DNA of 64,000 bases, taken from assembly GCA_948099385.1 (NCBI GenBank), contig CANUEZ040000062.1, forward strand, positions 5,387,501 to 5,451,500, read 5' to 3'. This DNA comes from Fasciola hepatica. Its lineage: Eukaryota; Platyhelminthes; Trematoda; Plagiorchiida; Fasciolidae. The stretch's first letter is position 1, and each line of letters starts with the position of its first letter. Below are positions 36,001-42,660 of the stretch, in pieces. Position numbers and translations under genes: made by a program. A model generated the notes under the pieces. The model was not told the origin of the DNA and searched no databases. It saw nothing but the letters and a program-made list of their open reading frames with translations.

Positions 36001-39000
36001 CGGCCAGGGTAGCTGCAGTGATCTGACAAATCGCTTGTGTGAACAAAGCGATGAATTTAACAGCCTAATCGGTACTGACTCCGCTGCTCCCAAAGTGATT
36101 TGGCGAACGATCTTCGAGGAATTCACAGGCACTTTGTAAATTGTCTTCAAGGCTTCGTTGTCTACCTGGTGCCCTGTCTCGGCAAGGTGCGTTACGATTG
36201 CACTAGTTATGGTTCTTCTAGTTCCTGTCCTCGGCCAAGCTGGTTTGTTCCTTGATTCTTTGGGACAGTTGCCGTGTCGTTTTGCCTACATAGCTTGCCG
36301 AACATGAGCAAACAAATGAATAGGTTAACATGGAGGAGGAAAGGACAGGCATTTTGTCTTTGAGATTCATATAAATCATCGACCGGCTTGTGAAGTGGGC
36401 GCGTAGAGTAGCGGCGGGAAATGTACGGGCGATTGCATCCCTAAGGCGCCGAACTAGTAGTTCGCATTTAACTTCTCCTTTGATGGGAAGTTGCATGTGC
36501 AATTCTTTCTTCTTGGCGGTGATTATCGATGGTCGCTTGGGTACTTCCGAAATGTTCTTTTGAATGAAACGTTCCGGATACCCGTTGTTTAGTAATATTT
36601 GTCTTATGTGATCTAATTCCTCACTCACTGTTTCCTCAGAACAGATCTTTCGTATGCGAGACGCTAGGGATCGGACTAGGTTCTGTTTGCGTTTTAGAGG
36701 CACGAAACTGGCAAAATGTGTGTATTGGCCTGTCCATTTTGGCTTACGATAGACGCGGCGGACGAGCTTCCCATCTTCCATTTTCGTAAGGTTTACATTC
36801 AGAAAATGAAAGTTGCCGTCTAATTCCACTTCGGATGTGAAACTGAGCGCACTGTGAGCCTGGTTAAACTTTTCCATCAGTTCATCTAGGTGGACGTGTT
36901 TGCCAATCATAATGAAAATGTCGTCCACATACCGACAGTACCTTGGTAGTCTTTCTATGGTGTCTTTGAGCACCCCATTTTCCAGCTTGGCAACGAAAAT
37001 GTCGGCAAGCAGGGGTCCTAGAGGCGAGCCCATCGCAAAACGAACTGATAACTTATTCAAAATAAGCGGGAAAGAGCCCTATGCTCTAGTAGTTGAACAT
37101 CCATTCAGTTGGAGAGCACAATGATAATTGAACAAAACAGGATAGACTACTCTGCGACAACCAGTGTCTGAATAAAGTAGTACTATTGCAACGCTCAATG
37201 TGCCTGGTTTTACAAAGTGGATATTTGGGTAACTCGTATGAATATTGGCTAATCACTGTTTACTCCGGAAGAGGTGTCAGCCAAAAACAAAGATTGGGAC
37301 GACATTTTTGTAATTTCAAAATAAATGGGTAATCGTTTACCATCTGATGGGTGCTAATGGTTGATGTTAGTCTCGTAATGCGAGCATTTCTGTTACTGCA
37401 ACTGATGTGTTCACACAGCAGGACGAAGGGTCACAAAAAGCCGGTCCTCGTTGATTGCAGAACATCTCGTGACCTTTGGTCCTCTGATCGTGTGTCGCTC
37501 AAGTCAGTGACGCGAATGCCATGGGGTGTTCTGGCTGATCTCCTGCGACTGCTGAACACTCGGTAACACCGAAAAATAAGCAGACACTAAAAGGCTCTCG
37601 GTGAAAAACTAGGTTTTTATCTACCGATCTCTGTGGTGTTAGCAGCATACAAATCCTCACTTTGAATGAAAGTGTATGTCTAGTAGTTACCAAGCTCAGA
37701 GTGGCAGGGTAAGATAAGTGGTTACGTTGATATTGGAGAACTGTTGGAGTTGGTTCACTGTCAGCAAAAAGATCTGAATAAATTCCTAGTCAACCTTAAA
37801 GTCCACTGCACGATTCCATACACCAAAAACTTTGCTCGTGATTCATTGTTCGCCTAGTTAACCCGCGCCTGGGAAAACTCGCTCATCCGTTTTTGCGATC
37901 AACTTATTTTCGGATGTCTTTGTGACCAAAACTCTGAACGGACGCTGATCGCTGCATCGATTGTAGGTTTTGAGCGCTTTGGGATGGCAGCTTAACAAGC
38001 GGATTAGTCTGACTATGGAAGCGAATCTCATAGGCCGGTAGATGTGTGTTATATCTGTGGATATGTTGCAATTTTCGAGCTGTTGTTATTTTACGATTCA
38101 TACACGAATTCCATTTTTCAGATCGCCGTCGAACTGGACCCGGTTGCCCATAAGCACAATATTTTCCATTGTCCGGTTATCAAAGAAGTCACCACCTCTT
38201 CAAACGGTCCAGTGCGGCTTATCTGCGGACACGCGATTTCTCGAGATGCGTTTGAGTCGTTACCAAGCAGTGATCGAAGGTATTTTCCGATGATTTCTCT
38301 TTCACCGTAAACTCAACGGTAGCTGGTGAGATATCGTTTGTATAACATGATCATCCTGTCGGGTTTTTCGAGCTACCGAAGGATTTTGTAGTTCACTTCC
38401 ACGTGCCTGTAGATAATTAAAACTGGCGGTCGTATACATTCGTCAGTTGGATATTATTTTTTTGTCCATTATGACGCTTCAGATCAGCGCATTAGGTGTT
38501 ATTAACGTCCAGGGTGGCACCTGTTTCACGGGACAGGTTGTACAGTGGAGGTCGAGTCACCAATGAATGTACCCGCTGCTAATTTGATCAATATCAGTCA
38601 GCTTATACGTATACGGGTACCTCCTTCCAATTTACTGATACTCAGACATCCGAGACCTGTCTAAAGAGGACGGCATCCGAACAAACTTGACTTGGTGATT
38701 CGGATCAGTCCGGGCTGGAGCGGGGTGGCGTAGTGGTAACAAACGCCTTCGAGGTGAAAAGGTCCGGGTTCAAGCCCTGGGTGCGGCGGAGGGTGTGCAC
38801 CACTGATGAGCTCTAATAAGAGCGAAACTCGGGTCTGATGCTTTCTGACCTGAGATTTGTGCGTGGAAGGTGGAGTCCAAAAGACAATCAGTATATAAAA
38901 AATAAGAGCCGTTTCATCCCCATGATTGCACTGATTTGGAATTTCCGTGTCCATTCCACTGACATTGTGTCGAACATCTGCACGTAGGTAAATCGATTGT

Positions 39001-40096
39001 CATGATTAGACTATCTTTCTCATACATGTCATGGAAGGTGTTCGAAAAACGCACCAAGTCATCCAAGAGGGAGCCGGTGATTTCAGCAAAAAAAATTGAT
39101 TTTCTCCGTAAATACTAAACTTTCAAGATGTTTCGCAAATTCGGTCTCACGCAATTTAAAATGATCTTTTTAAGTACCGACGGGAATTGCCAGAAAATCT
39201 ACGCTCGTGCCTGATTAATCCATCATACACTGCTCAACTTTGCCTCAACTCTTTAATTCACGCTGATCTACAGAGAAAGTACTATATGGATGGTGTAGCG
39301 CTCTTGTGAATTTGACGCTTGTTGGTTCGCTGTTGTTTTTTGTTATGATTTGAACCTGGTGTTTTTCCTCTGGCTAGTGACCGAGCTAGCTATCGACTAC
39401 CGCGCCATATGCTGTTTTTGTATCACTCTTATTCAAGCTACATGCGTTGTGCGGATACGGGGCATGAATTCGGCTTATGCTTTCTGCCCATGTATTGTGC
39501 TTCGTGTTCGTGTTACCATTGTCTTGGTTGCGTGTGTTAGTCCTTTCGAGTTCAGGTCTTGCGAATCTAAGGTAGGAACTCTCTCTCATTCGGAAAACAA
39601 CAAAACTGATTCTGTTCCTCTATATTGGCAAGTAAAGGATTGCCCTTAGTCACATCGCCAGTCAGTTAGTCTTTGAGTCAAAGAAACTTCCCTATCGTTC
39701 ACGTCTAGTGGCTTGTGGTGTGTTCTCGCAGTGCGTTGGTGCTATGAGAGATAACAGATCAATTGGTTTCATCCGCCCAGAGTACTAGTGTCAGCGGGTT
39801 GTGTTATCGCTTTTCTGGTTGGAATTATCCGTGTAGCACAATTTCGGCCAGTATCTTGCTACAATGATTCGGTTTAAATAAATATCGCAAACTGCCGATC
39901 TTGCTCATCGCCACCTTTTAATTTTTTTGACCAATACGGGCACTCATTTTTAAATATTATTGTCGACGTTTCCCAGATGAAATATATATCTGTTTTCCGA
40001 CTCTTTGCACTTCGGTATTCTTTTTCTAGCAAGGTCAAGTGTCCCTACTGTCCCATGGAAACGTACAAAAACCAATCGTTGGACCTCATCTTCTAA
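11874..40096 (+). CDS. RMND5: RMND5 homologue, E3 ligase subunit of the CTLH/GID complex (8 exons)
   Basis: Exons 11874-12036, 18838-18971, 19014-19220, 25575-25675, 26709-26875, 27881-28266, 38122-38279 and 40030-40096 join in one frame to 1383 nt, 460 residues plus TAA. Their order follows metazoan RMND5: N-terminal helical part (1-140), LisH (about 144-176, IIEHLLRQGHDALATDLVQ), CTLH (about 178-236), CRA with the LMGSLVFLGRDL block (about 261), and a C-terminal RING-like domain with CPV at 403, CGH at 421-423 and CPYC at 443-446. In yeast and animals this protein pairs through its RING with MAEA/Gid9 and transfers ubiquitin within the CTLH/GID complex. The extra length over the roughly 390-residue vertebrate protein comes from a poorly conserved insert at about 280-320. 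All splice sites are GT-AG except intron 1 (GC-AG). Start and joins were chosen by frame and conservation; transcript data were not available. Confidence 0.93.
12207..12806. mobile_element. MITE-like sequence with CCCRGTCAG termini and GGGACTA repeats
   Basis: The left end CCCTGTCAG (12207-12215) is mirrored by GTGCTGACCGGG (12656-12667) and again by GTGCTGACTGGG (12795-12806). AGTCCC and its complement GGGACT recur many times inside, for example around 12221-12240, 12602-12645 and 12755-12780, where they can pair into stem-loops. No coding frame is present. This is the form of a small non-autonomous DNA element with nested or duplicated right ends. It sits in RMND5 intron 1. Confidence 0.5.
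13000..13801 (+). mobile_element. RTE-like non-LTR element, copy B (3' fragment)
   Basis: A 5'-truncated insertion in RMND5 intron 1, sense to the gene. It holds only the post-RT region (open from 13085 to 13348, with CETWSLRAEDIRRLEVFDHR and LRWLGHVLRM), the 3' terminal region with GWGPKDPSTSWLETLKDM (about 13495-13550), the 3'UTR and a GATGATGATG tail at about 13791-13801. It is nearly identical to copy A and copy C over their shared length. Confidence 0.9.
13802..14127. other. Intronic DNA, no feature recognised
   Basis: Unique-looking intron 1 sequence between the RTE tail and a SINE. Short open frames here have no recognisable motif. Confidence 0.3.
14128..14325 (+). mobile_element. SINE family 1 (body, head missing)
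   Basis: The body begins with the shared GGTAATCCACTGTCGTCC block (14142 onward). It contains ACCTTATGTGGTTCT, a CCCCGATAGTGCAG block and ends in CATGCAATAAAAAA. Other copies lie at 16500, 19378, 23103, 24620, 30982 and 43490. The tRNA-like head of the full copy at 30982 is absent here. Confidence 0.8.
14870..15700 (-). pseudogene. Ty3/Gypsy RT and RNase H remnant
   Basis: On the minus strand, frames read DYSQTINRYRFLDTY in outline, LPRIDDSDENIA, IPFGMRNGVVCF, a NLEGTFVF.DN catalytic-region block, KLLGYEVLHG, and further down an RNase H start with VVEKDASDKAISV. The order (RT fingers, palm, thumb, RNase H) is that of Ty3/Gypsy Pol. Several frameshifts and stops are present. The RT palm reads FNDN where an active element has YLDD or similar. 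It belongs to a different lineage from the element at 53692-60156. It lies in RMND5 intron 1, antisense. Confidence 0.7.
15701..16195. other. GC-richer intronic stretch, no feature recognised
   Basis: Base composition is richer in G and C than its surroundings between about 15750 and 16010. No conserved domain was recognised; it may be an extension of the Gypsy remnant. Confidence 0.3.
16196..16440 (-). pseudogene. RTE-like fragment (linker before RT)
   Basis: Minus-strand reading gives AAGNSRIIFHLVTNTG, SKLITDAKGSLI and ERLLDRRAELFEEFN. These match the segment of copy A that reads ASGNSQRLFKLIRDT and QRLDRWAEYFKEQF. It is a short, old fragment in RMND5 intron 1. Confidence 0.6.
16500..16622 (+). 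mobile_element. SINE family 1 (3' half)
   Basis: Contains the GTAGTTCTCCACTTCAGGTC, CGGCCATCCCTTATAGTTCAG and GCACTCATGCGCATACGTG blocks that match the 3' body of the copy at 30982-31252. Head missing, more diverged than other copies. Confidence 0.6.
16925..17070 (+). pseudogene. RTE-like fragment (3' terminal coding segment)
   Basis: The frame reads GWSPRGDDCRRLETLRDM and NQWRECCAACLSN. This matches the 3' end of the RTE copies, which read GWGPKDPSTSWLETLKDM and EQWRSCCHFLSN. A short isolated fragment from a related family. Confidence 0.6.
17239..17319. repeat. (AT)n microsatellite, about 40 units
   Basis: Uninterrupted AT dinucleotides in RMND5 intron 1. The Tyr-Ile repeat frames on both strands are artefacts of it. 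Confidence 0.98.
17320..18001. other. Intronic DNA between two (AT)n arrays
   Basis: No gene or known repeat recognised. A short (CA)n run lies at about 17842-17855. Confidence 0.3.
18002..18052. repeat. (AT)n microsatellite, about 25 units
   Basis: Uninterrupted AT dinucleotides in RMND5 intron 1. Confidence 0.98.
18053..18837. other. 3' end of RMND5 intron 1
   Basis: AT-rich, no feature recognised besides the acceptor at 18836-18837. Confidence 0.4.
18838..18971 (+). CDS. RMND5: RMND5 exon 2
   Basis: Residues 55-99. It completes a Gly codon, then reads TLTDELKKALSN and KYGKLIDK, matching the RMND5 segment before LisH. Acceptor ACGGCAG|GT, donor AAA|GTTGGT, ending in phase 0. Confidence 0.9.
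18972..19013 (+). other. RMND5: 42-nt intron (RMND5 intron 2)
   Basis: The intron starts GTTGGT and ends GTAACAG. It is a multiple of three but carries two in-frame TAA codons, so reading through it would truncate the protein. Removing it joins LIDK to SFTDDLSSL, which aligns with the IDK.F.SDISS segment of animal RMND5. Very short introns are common in flatworms. Confidence 0.88.
19014..19220 (+). CDS. RMND5: RMND5 exon 3 (LisH domain)
   Basis: Residues 100-168, SFTDDLSSL to DLVQ. The acceptor TAACAG at 19013 keeps the frame; the later TTTTACAG at 19023 does not. A serine-rich linker of about 25 residues precedes the LisH motif. Donor CAG|GTAAGT. Confidence 0.92.
19378..19640 (-). mobile_element. 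SINE family 1 (complete, minus strand)
   Basis: Minus reading begins with a tRNA-like head at about 19640-19560: a box A-like GGTGGTCGAGTAGTGTAGGG and a box B-like GGTTTGAATCTT. The body follows with GCTGTCATCCGGCTTGTTAC and CAGTGGGCCTCTGTGGG. It ends at the AT-rich side near 19380. It lies in RMND5 intron 3, antisense. Confidence 0.78.
19641..20519. other. RMND5 intron 3 DNA, no feature recognised
   Basis: Short open frames have no family motifs. A weak continuation of the RTE element that follows cannot be excluded near 20400-20520. Confidence 0.3.
20520..22930 (-). mobile_element. RTE-like element, old and nearly complete (family D)
   Basis: Minus-strand order from 22930 to 20520 is: 5'UTR similar to that of copy C (about 22680-22930 against 31720-31900); endonuclease with VCCVSETSIQ (about 22380), ALLDWISVSSRLCAVCLNGS and FVIFVYAPID (to 22073); the endonuclease end with a DHALVRSRF block (about 21690); then RT with TIIVFLDIRAVFDFVDRA (about 21010-20960) and, in another frame, a GMYFESFKCKAHF block (about 20600). 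Frames are broken at many places, so it is much older than copies A-C. It lies in RMND5 intron 3, antisense. Confidence 0.8.
22073..22390 (-). pseudogene. RTE-like endonuclease N-terminal part (family D)
   Basis: The open frame has VCCVSETSIQNLTSV, where the ET of SETxIQ is the conserved catalytic Glu motif of apurinic-type endonucleases, then LCAVCLNGSM and CLFVIFVYAPID (conserved YAPT-like strand). Metal and phosphate contact residues further on are in other frames. Decayed, non-functional. Confidence 0.75.
23103..23281 (-). mobile_element. SINE family 1 (body, minus strand)
   Basis: Minus reading gives GCCATCCGCTTGTTACAATACC, CTATTGGGGC, GGTTACCGACTATCC and ends in TGCAATAATAAAAGAG. It matches the 19378-19640 copy block for block; the tRNA-like head is missing. 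Confidence 0.75.
23282..24619. other. RMND5 intron 3 DNA, no feature recognised
   Basis: No gene found. A Cys-containing minus frame at 24174-24374 (CQKCESKCLC) superficially resembles a gag zinc knuckle but lacks the spacing. A short (GA)n run is at about 24137-24147. Confidence 0.3.
24620..24797 (+). mobile_element. SINE family 1 (body)
   Basis: Contains CAGTAATCCACTGTCGTCC (24631 on), ACCGGGACCTCATGTG, CGGCTATCCCGATAGCGCA and GCACTCATACGCGAGCATG. It is collinear with the other family 1 copies. Head missing. RMND5 intron 3, sense. Confidence 0.75.
24798..25574. other. 3' end of RMND5 intron 3
   Basis: No feature recognised besides the acceptor TTTGTTTAG before 25575. Confidence 0.3.
25575..25675 (+). 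CDS. RMND5: RMND5 exon 4 (start of CTLH)
   Basis: Residues 169-201 plus two bases of codon 202, beginning EFGFSEEDVSLDKFRDL. Acceptor TTTGTTTAG, donor CGCAA|GTGAGT. Confidence 0.92.
25740..25858 (-). mobile_element. tRNA-derived SINE family 2 (minus strand)
   Basis: A 72-nt tRNA-like head at 25784-25855 (minus) has a perfect 7-bp acceptor stem (GCCGCGA with TCGCGGC), a D-arm with GGCTCAGCTGGTAGAGCA (box A), and GGTTCGATTCC (box B). The anticodon loop reads CCGGTAT, with C instead of the invariant U33 and a stem built mostly of G-U pairs, so it is not a working tRNA. A body with TTTTTGGTGTGAAAAATGC follows; the same body occurs at 62738-62850. RMND5 intron 4, antisense. Confidence 0.78.
25859..26708. 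other. RMND5 intron 4 remainder
   Basis: AT-rich; no feature recognised. Confidence 0.35.
26709..26875 (+). CDS. RMND5: RMND5 exon 5 (CTLH)
   Basis: Completes codon 202, then encodes residues to 257 plus one base: WLEENREELGNK, then KLEYTLAKLNFLA, matching the CTLH helix pair. Acceptor ATACGCAG, donor GAAG|GTGAAT. Confidence 0.92.
26876..27880 (+). other. RMND5: RMND5 intron 5
   Basis: 1005-bp GT-AG intron. No mobile element or RNA recognised. Confidence 0.6.
27881..28266 (+). CDS. RMND5: RMND5 exon 6 (CRA and variable insert)
   Basis: Residues 258-386. It opens with DFEHLMGSLVFLGRDL, conserved in all RMND5 proteins, followed by an acidic, Ser/Pro-rich insert (about 280-320) and a second conserved part ending in DTLP. 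Acceptor TTGGTCACAG, donor CCG|GTGAGT, phase 0. Confidence 0.93.
28560..29815 (-). mobile_element. RTE-like element, family B fragment
   Basis: On the minus strand the RT enters at about 29815 (QAGFRPGRGF, then VFHVLKAVFDSVDH in outline), continues in the open frame 29587-29174 with SGVRQGCPLSPFIFNL and the catalytic-site block LEYAYDTVLL, then the post-RT region 28957-28736 with EYRCVRNIARIWWKH and RLRRLGRVAHVP, and the 3' end with a WLDTLEDMA block (about 28610). The YADD box has become YAYD, so the RT is dead. A near-identical 400-bp partner in the opposite orientation lies at 44665-45075. RMND5 intron 6, antisense. Confidence 0.82.
29816..30440 (-). mobile_element. RTE-like element, family C 3' fragment
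   Basis: This is the reverse complement of the copy that fills 63650-64000. Shared blocks include the ones around 30240-30280 (matching 63770-63830) and 29865-29890 (matching the last 20 bases of the window). It encodes the post-RT region in broken form. It abuts family B at about 29815, so one element inserted next to or into the other. RMND5 intron 6, antisense. Confidence 0.75.
30441..30981. other. RMND5 intron 6 DNA, no feature recognised
   Basis: AT-rich; no gene, RNA or repeat recognised. Confidence 0.3.
30982..31252 (+). mobile_element. SINE family 1 (full-length reference copy)
   Basis: The head is tRNA-like: GGCGGTGGTCTAGTGGCTCAG (box A region) and GATTCAAATCCCGCC (box B), closed by a GGCGGTGG/CCACCGCC acceptor-like stem. 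The body has GGTAATCCACTGTCGTCC, TTGTGTGGTTCTCC and GGCCTTCGTG, and the tail ends CATGCAACAATTATTAAAAA. Pol III box A and B are well preserved, so this copy could still be transcribed. RMND5 intron 6, sense. Confidence 0.85.
31253..31689. other. RMND5 intron 6 DNA, no feature recognised
   Basis: Short unrelated open frames; nothing recognised. Confidence 0.3.
32340..33140 (+). pseudogene. RTE-like endonuclease domain, copy C
   Basis: The frame reads LGFFNVRTLM (N-terminal strand with the conserved Asn), VCCLSETRIQD (catalytic Glu), FVISAYAPTD (conserved YAPT), VVLTGDFNAQVG (catalytic Asp and Asn), and after a frameshift near 33018 a QIDHIAVSYRW block and GSDHALV (conserved SDH). All parts of an apurinic/apyrimidinic-type endonuclease are seen, but in two frames with a TAG at 32599. 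Confidence 0.88.
33430..34896 (+). pseudogene. RTE-like reverse transcriptase, copy C
   Basis: Frames contain ASGNSQRLFKLIRDTG (about 33545), a KAAGPDEIP block, NHRGISLIPIVSKVLA, FLDLKGAFYSVDR, NGVRQGCPMSSFLF, catalytic LDYADDVVCL (about 34503-34532), FAPSKCKVMLQDW and the post-RT region up to 34896. Stops at about 33693-33695, 33817-33819, 34098 and 34894-34896 interrupt it. YADD itself is intact. Confidence 0.9.
35539..35995. other. RMND5 intron 6 DNA between RTE and Penelope-like pieces
   Basis: No feature recognised. Confidence 0.3.
35996..37125 (-). mobile_element. Penelope-like element fragment (RT end plus GIY-YIG endonuclease)
   Basis: The open frame 37060-36218 has the RT palm and thumb (AMGSPLGPLLADIFVAKLE, then CRYVDDIFIMI with the YVDD catalytic box), a linker with KRPSIITAKKK, and the start of a GIY-YIG nuclease (SASYVGKTTRQLSQRIKE). 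A frameshift near 36215 leads into the rest of the nuclease with SLCSHKRFVRSLQLPWP. The RT N-terminus (fingers and the catalytic first Asp) is missing, so this is a 5'-truncated copy. RMND5 intron 6, antisense. Confidence 0.9.
37126..38121. other. 3' end of RMND5 intron 6
   Basis: No mobile element or RNA recognised; acceptor CCATTTTTCAG before 38122. Confidence 0.35.
38122..38279 (+). CDS. RMND5: RMND5 exon 7 (RING-like, first half)
   Basis: Residues 387-438 plus two bases. It carries HNIFHCPV and LICGHAISRDAF, the first metal-ligand clusters of the RMND5-type RING. Acceptor CCATTTTTCAG, donor AAG|GTATTT. Confidence 0.94.
38715..38905 (+). mobile_element. tRNA-derived SINE with hammerhead ribozyme core (Sm-alpha-like)
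   Basis: A tRNA-like head at about 38717-38790 has GGTGGCGTAGTGGTAAC (box A) and GGGTTCAAGCCC (box B). It is followed directly by a hammerhead-type motif (38791-38870) and a short 3' part ending near 38905. Schistosome Sm-alpha retroposons have this architecture. It lies in RMND5 intron 7 in sense orientation, so it is part of the pre-mRNA. Confidence 0.82.
38791..38870 (+). ncRNA. Type I-like hammerhead ribozyme (possibly decayed)
   Basis: The conserved core CTGATGAG (38803-38810) is followed by a perfect stem II (GCTC 38810-38813 with GAGC 38820-38823, loop TAATAA) and CGAAAC (38823-38828). Stem III pairs CTCGGGTC (38828-38835) with GACCTGAG (38847-38854), one G-U pair. Stem I pairs GCACCA (38797-38802) with TTGTGC (38857-38862), one mismatch. 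Between stem III and stem I lies AT(T), one base more than or different from the ideal UH cleavage triplet, so cleavage may be weak or lost. The predicted cleavage site is near 38856-38857. Confidence 0.75.
38906..40029. other. RMND5 intron 7 remainder
   Basis: No feature recognised apart from the acceptor TTTTTCTAG before 40030. Confidence 0.35.
40030..40096 (+). CDS. RMND5: RMND5 exon 8 (RING-like end and stop)
   Basis: Completes a Ser codon, then encodes KVKCPYCPMETY and a short tail ending in DLIF before TAA 40094-40096. CPYCPME is a hallmark of RMND5 proteins. Acceptor TTTTTCTAG. Confidence 0.94.
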
Positions 40097-41889
40097 TTTT
40101 GGTTAACATAAGTCGGGGGCTCCATTCATCAACCGGATTCTCTTTCATCCTCCGTGGCAGTAATCAAAGACACGAGCAGCTGTTTCTTATCGGATCCCGG
40201 AAAGGCGTGCTCGCATGTGGTACTTCCTGTGAAGTGGTCGATCATGTGATTTTCATGATTTTCTGGTCACGCTTCGTTTTTCCAACTCACTCATCTCATC
40301 CGCTTACTCAGTTAGCTTTATGGTTTGTGTTCAGACAAGAACAGTTGGTCACCAAGTCATCAAATAGCATCATAAAGGTGTTGTGGTTTGAGTTTTTAAT
40401 CCTTATTCCCAATACTTCCGTTTTGTACCATAGTATTGCGCCTACTCTCAAAGCAGGCACCAGTTCTCAATATCATTCAATGAAAAAAGTGATGCTTTAT
40501 GATCTGCGCAGTCTCAGCCCAGGAAACCTTGTGAGTTGCTCTCTGTTCTCAAGTGAATTCGGCCGGTATTGACCACCGAGTGATAGTCACAATTCGTTTG
40601 TTCATTTTCAGTGTTTGCTCTTCAGCTTTCAGTTCACGCACAGACATATTTCCCCAGATCTGCGTCAAATTGCAAAGCTGTTGACTTTATTGTACACTTG
40701 TCTCCTTTTAATGCACGCTCATTCGCACCAGTTTACATGCACTTGACTAAGATGTCAACCTTAGTGTTATCTCAAATGATTTGTACGCAATTATCAATCA
40801 TCGCAAACTTACAGGTTCGCATTTACTCCCTATAGTTTTGATCCGTCCAAGTTTTTCACGTGTAGACTACTTTTGATGTACATTCGAAGTAGTCGGTCAT
40901 TTGTTAAGACTTGCCGCGTATTTTTACGCGAATAGTACTGTGTATATGGGTGACCATGGAGATCAATATTCTGGGGACTGATCAAAATTTTATCATCCCT
41001 ATGGCACACACAGCTGTTGTCCTAGTCACCGTAATAAAAGAGACTTCTTCATACTAGTTTATGATCATAGTCGAAGAACTGCGAGTGCTAACGGGACAGA
41101 CTCCTGCCGGTAATTTGAATGTGTGCGATGCTTCGGCCATGCAGAGTTCAATCGGTCCAATGGTCTCTTTACGCTGATTTCTTATTTTGCAGTCAATTGC
41201 GCGTTTTCAGACTTTGCTATGATCACAGCGAAGAATGTTCGAGTGGTTGCACACGTGTTCGGGAACAAGAAGTGGGCCATGGAAGTTTAAGTGCTTGCAC
41301 CACACCACCACCTGTCTCTTGTACTGTTTTCTGTCCTGACGAAAGCATTTGAAGTCCCCAAGTAGAACGAGTTTATCTTCAGTACTTTCATTTATCCAAG
41401 AGTTTTAGACACAATTCGCACGGGTATTCGTGTTAATCTGAGTCCAGGACACTGGATAAGAAGGACATCCCTCCAAAAGGAGACCGAATTTTAGTAGTGA
41501 CCAATGCGGGAACTGTCATCTTCACTGGTGTTGTACGACTAAGAATACTCTGCCAACCGGCCCACTTGCGTTTCCCGGTCAAATTTGTTCCCTGCCAGCT
41601 TTCATAAAAACGAGTAGTGGATAGTGAGCCGGAACATAGCGTGATTATAATCCGATTGAGTGATTCTTTCTAGTAGCGGATTCGGGGTGACTTGTGTTGA
41701 TGATGAGAATAACTCCAAGGTAACATTGATCAGATTCACAACATAATGTAGCGCAGACAATCGTGGGGAGCGCCAGCGCGTTCCGAAAATAAATAGTTTA
41801 CGCTATTGACCACAAATCCCACCAACAAGCTAGGTATGTGAGCAGTTAGATTGTACCACATGGAGTTCTTCGAGCAATTATCATAGCTG
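40097..41889. other. RMND5 3'UTR and downstream DNA
   Basis: No gene recognised. Around 41255-41310 the sequence GGCCATGGAAGTTTAAGTGCTTG resembles the end of the GIY-YIG fragment at 46880-46900, so a small minus-strand Penelope-like scrap is likely there. Confidence 0.35.
41033..41038 (+). promoter_or_regulatory. RMND5: Candidate RMND5 polyadenylation signal
   Basis: First AATAAA downstream of the RMND5 stop codon, which would give a 3'UTR of about 0.95 kb. Chosen on position only. Confidence 0.25.
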
Positions 41890-42660
41890 CAACCTGCGGA
41901 CAAAAAAAGCTCTGAACTAAATCAAGACAAAGTTAGTGGATCTAGGATATAAATTCAGGACGATCAGCACAAGAGAGCACAGCTCATCTACTGAGAATCT
42001 TATCAAAATACTCAGACAACTATGCAAGAACCAAAATTTGGTTGTACTGTGCCCAGACAAAGGTTCGGGAATACAGTTGATGGGTTAGTCGCAATATAAG
42101 TTGTTGGTGATTTTGGACGACACGACTGCCTTCAAACCCGGCTCAGCTTCTGACAGTCCGCAACTGCTAGAAAAGAAATTTTTTGCTGAACTGATGATTC
42201 TGGTATAAGGAAGCTTAATAAGAGACAATATAGCAAAACTCTTCGTCCACAAAAAACGCAGATACCGCCGATATACAGACTGCCGACACTATACAAGACA
42301 GGCGTCATGTTATGACCTGTCCTCTCCCTGATTAACTCCTCAGAACATGGTTTGGTCAAATGATCATAAATGCGGTCAGCCAATACAACCTTTATGACAG
42401 CTTTGAAATGTGTCAACTGCTAAAAGACAGAAACATAAAGAACCGGCGACTAATTTGTCATGGATGTGCGCTATCTACTCACTGATGTTCCTCCGCACGA
42501 ACCTATCGATCCAATATGTAGGACAGTAGGACGAGTGCAAACTTTGAGTCGGACTGTCATCCAGCGAACTGACGAGATTGCTACTGCTTTGCTTATCCAG
42601 GTTACTGGCAAACGGGTGGTTGCACCATGGAGAGTCCGCATAAGCCCATTCTATTATGTA
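41890..42660 (+). pseudogene. Penelope-like RT remnant (N-terminal and fingers region)
   Basis: Frames on the + strand show NLVVLCPDKGSG (the conserved PDKG motif of Penelope-like RTs, about 42033-42068), KLLVILDDTTAFKP in outline (about 42098), and MDVRYLLTDVPPHEPID (about 42460), the counterpart of the first catalytic Asp segment. Frames are broken repeatedly. The order matches the N-terminal half of the Penelope-like element at 55590-57930. Confidence 0.55.

Noticed and set aside
40039..40572. 177-residue open frame overlapping RMND5 exon 8
   Set aside because: It is in a different frame from the RING exon, has no motif and lies in intron end plus 3'UTR.
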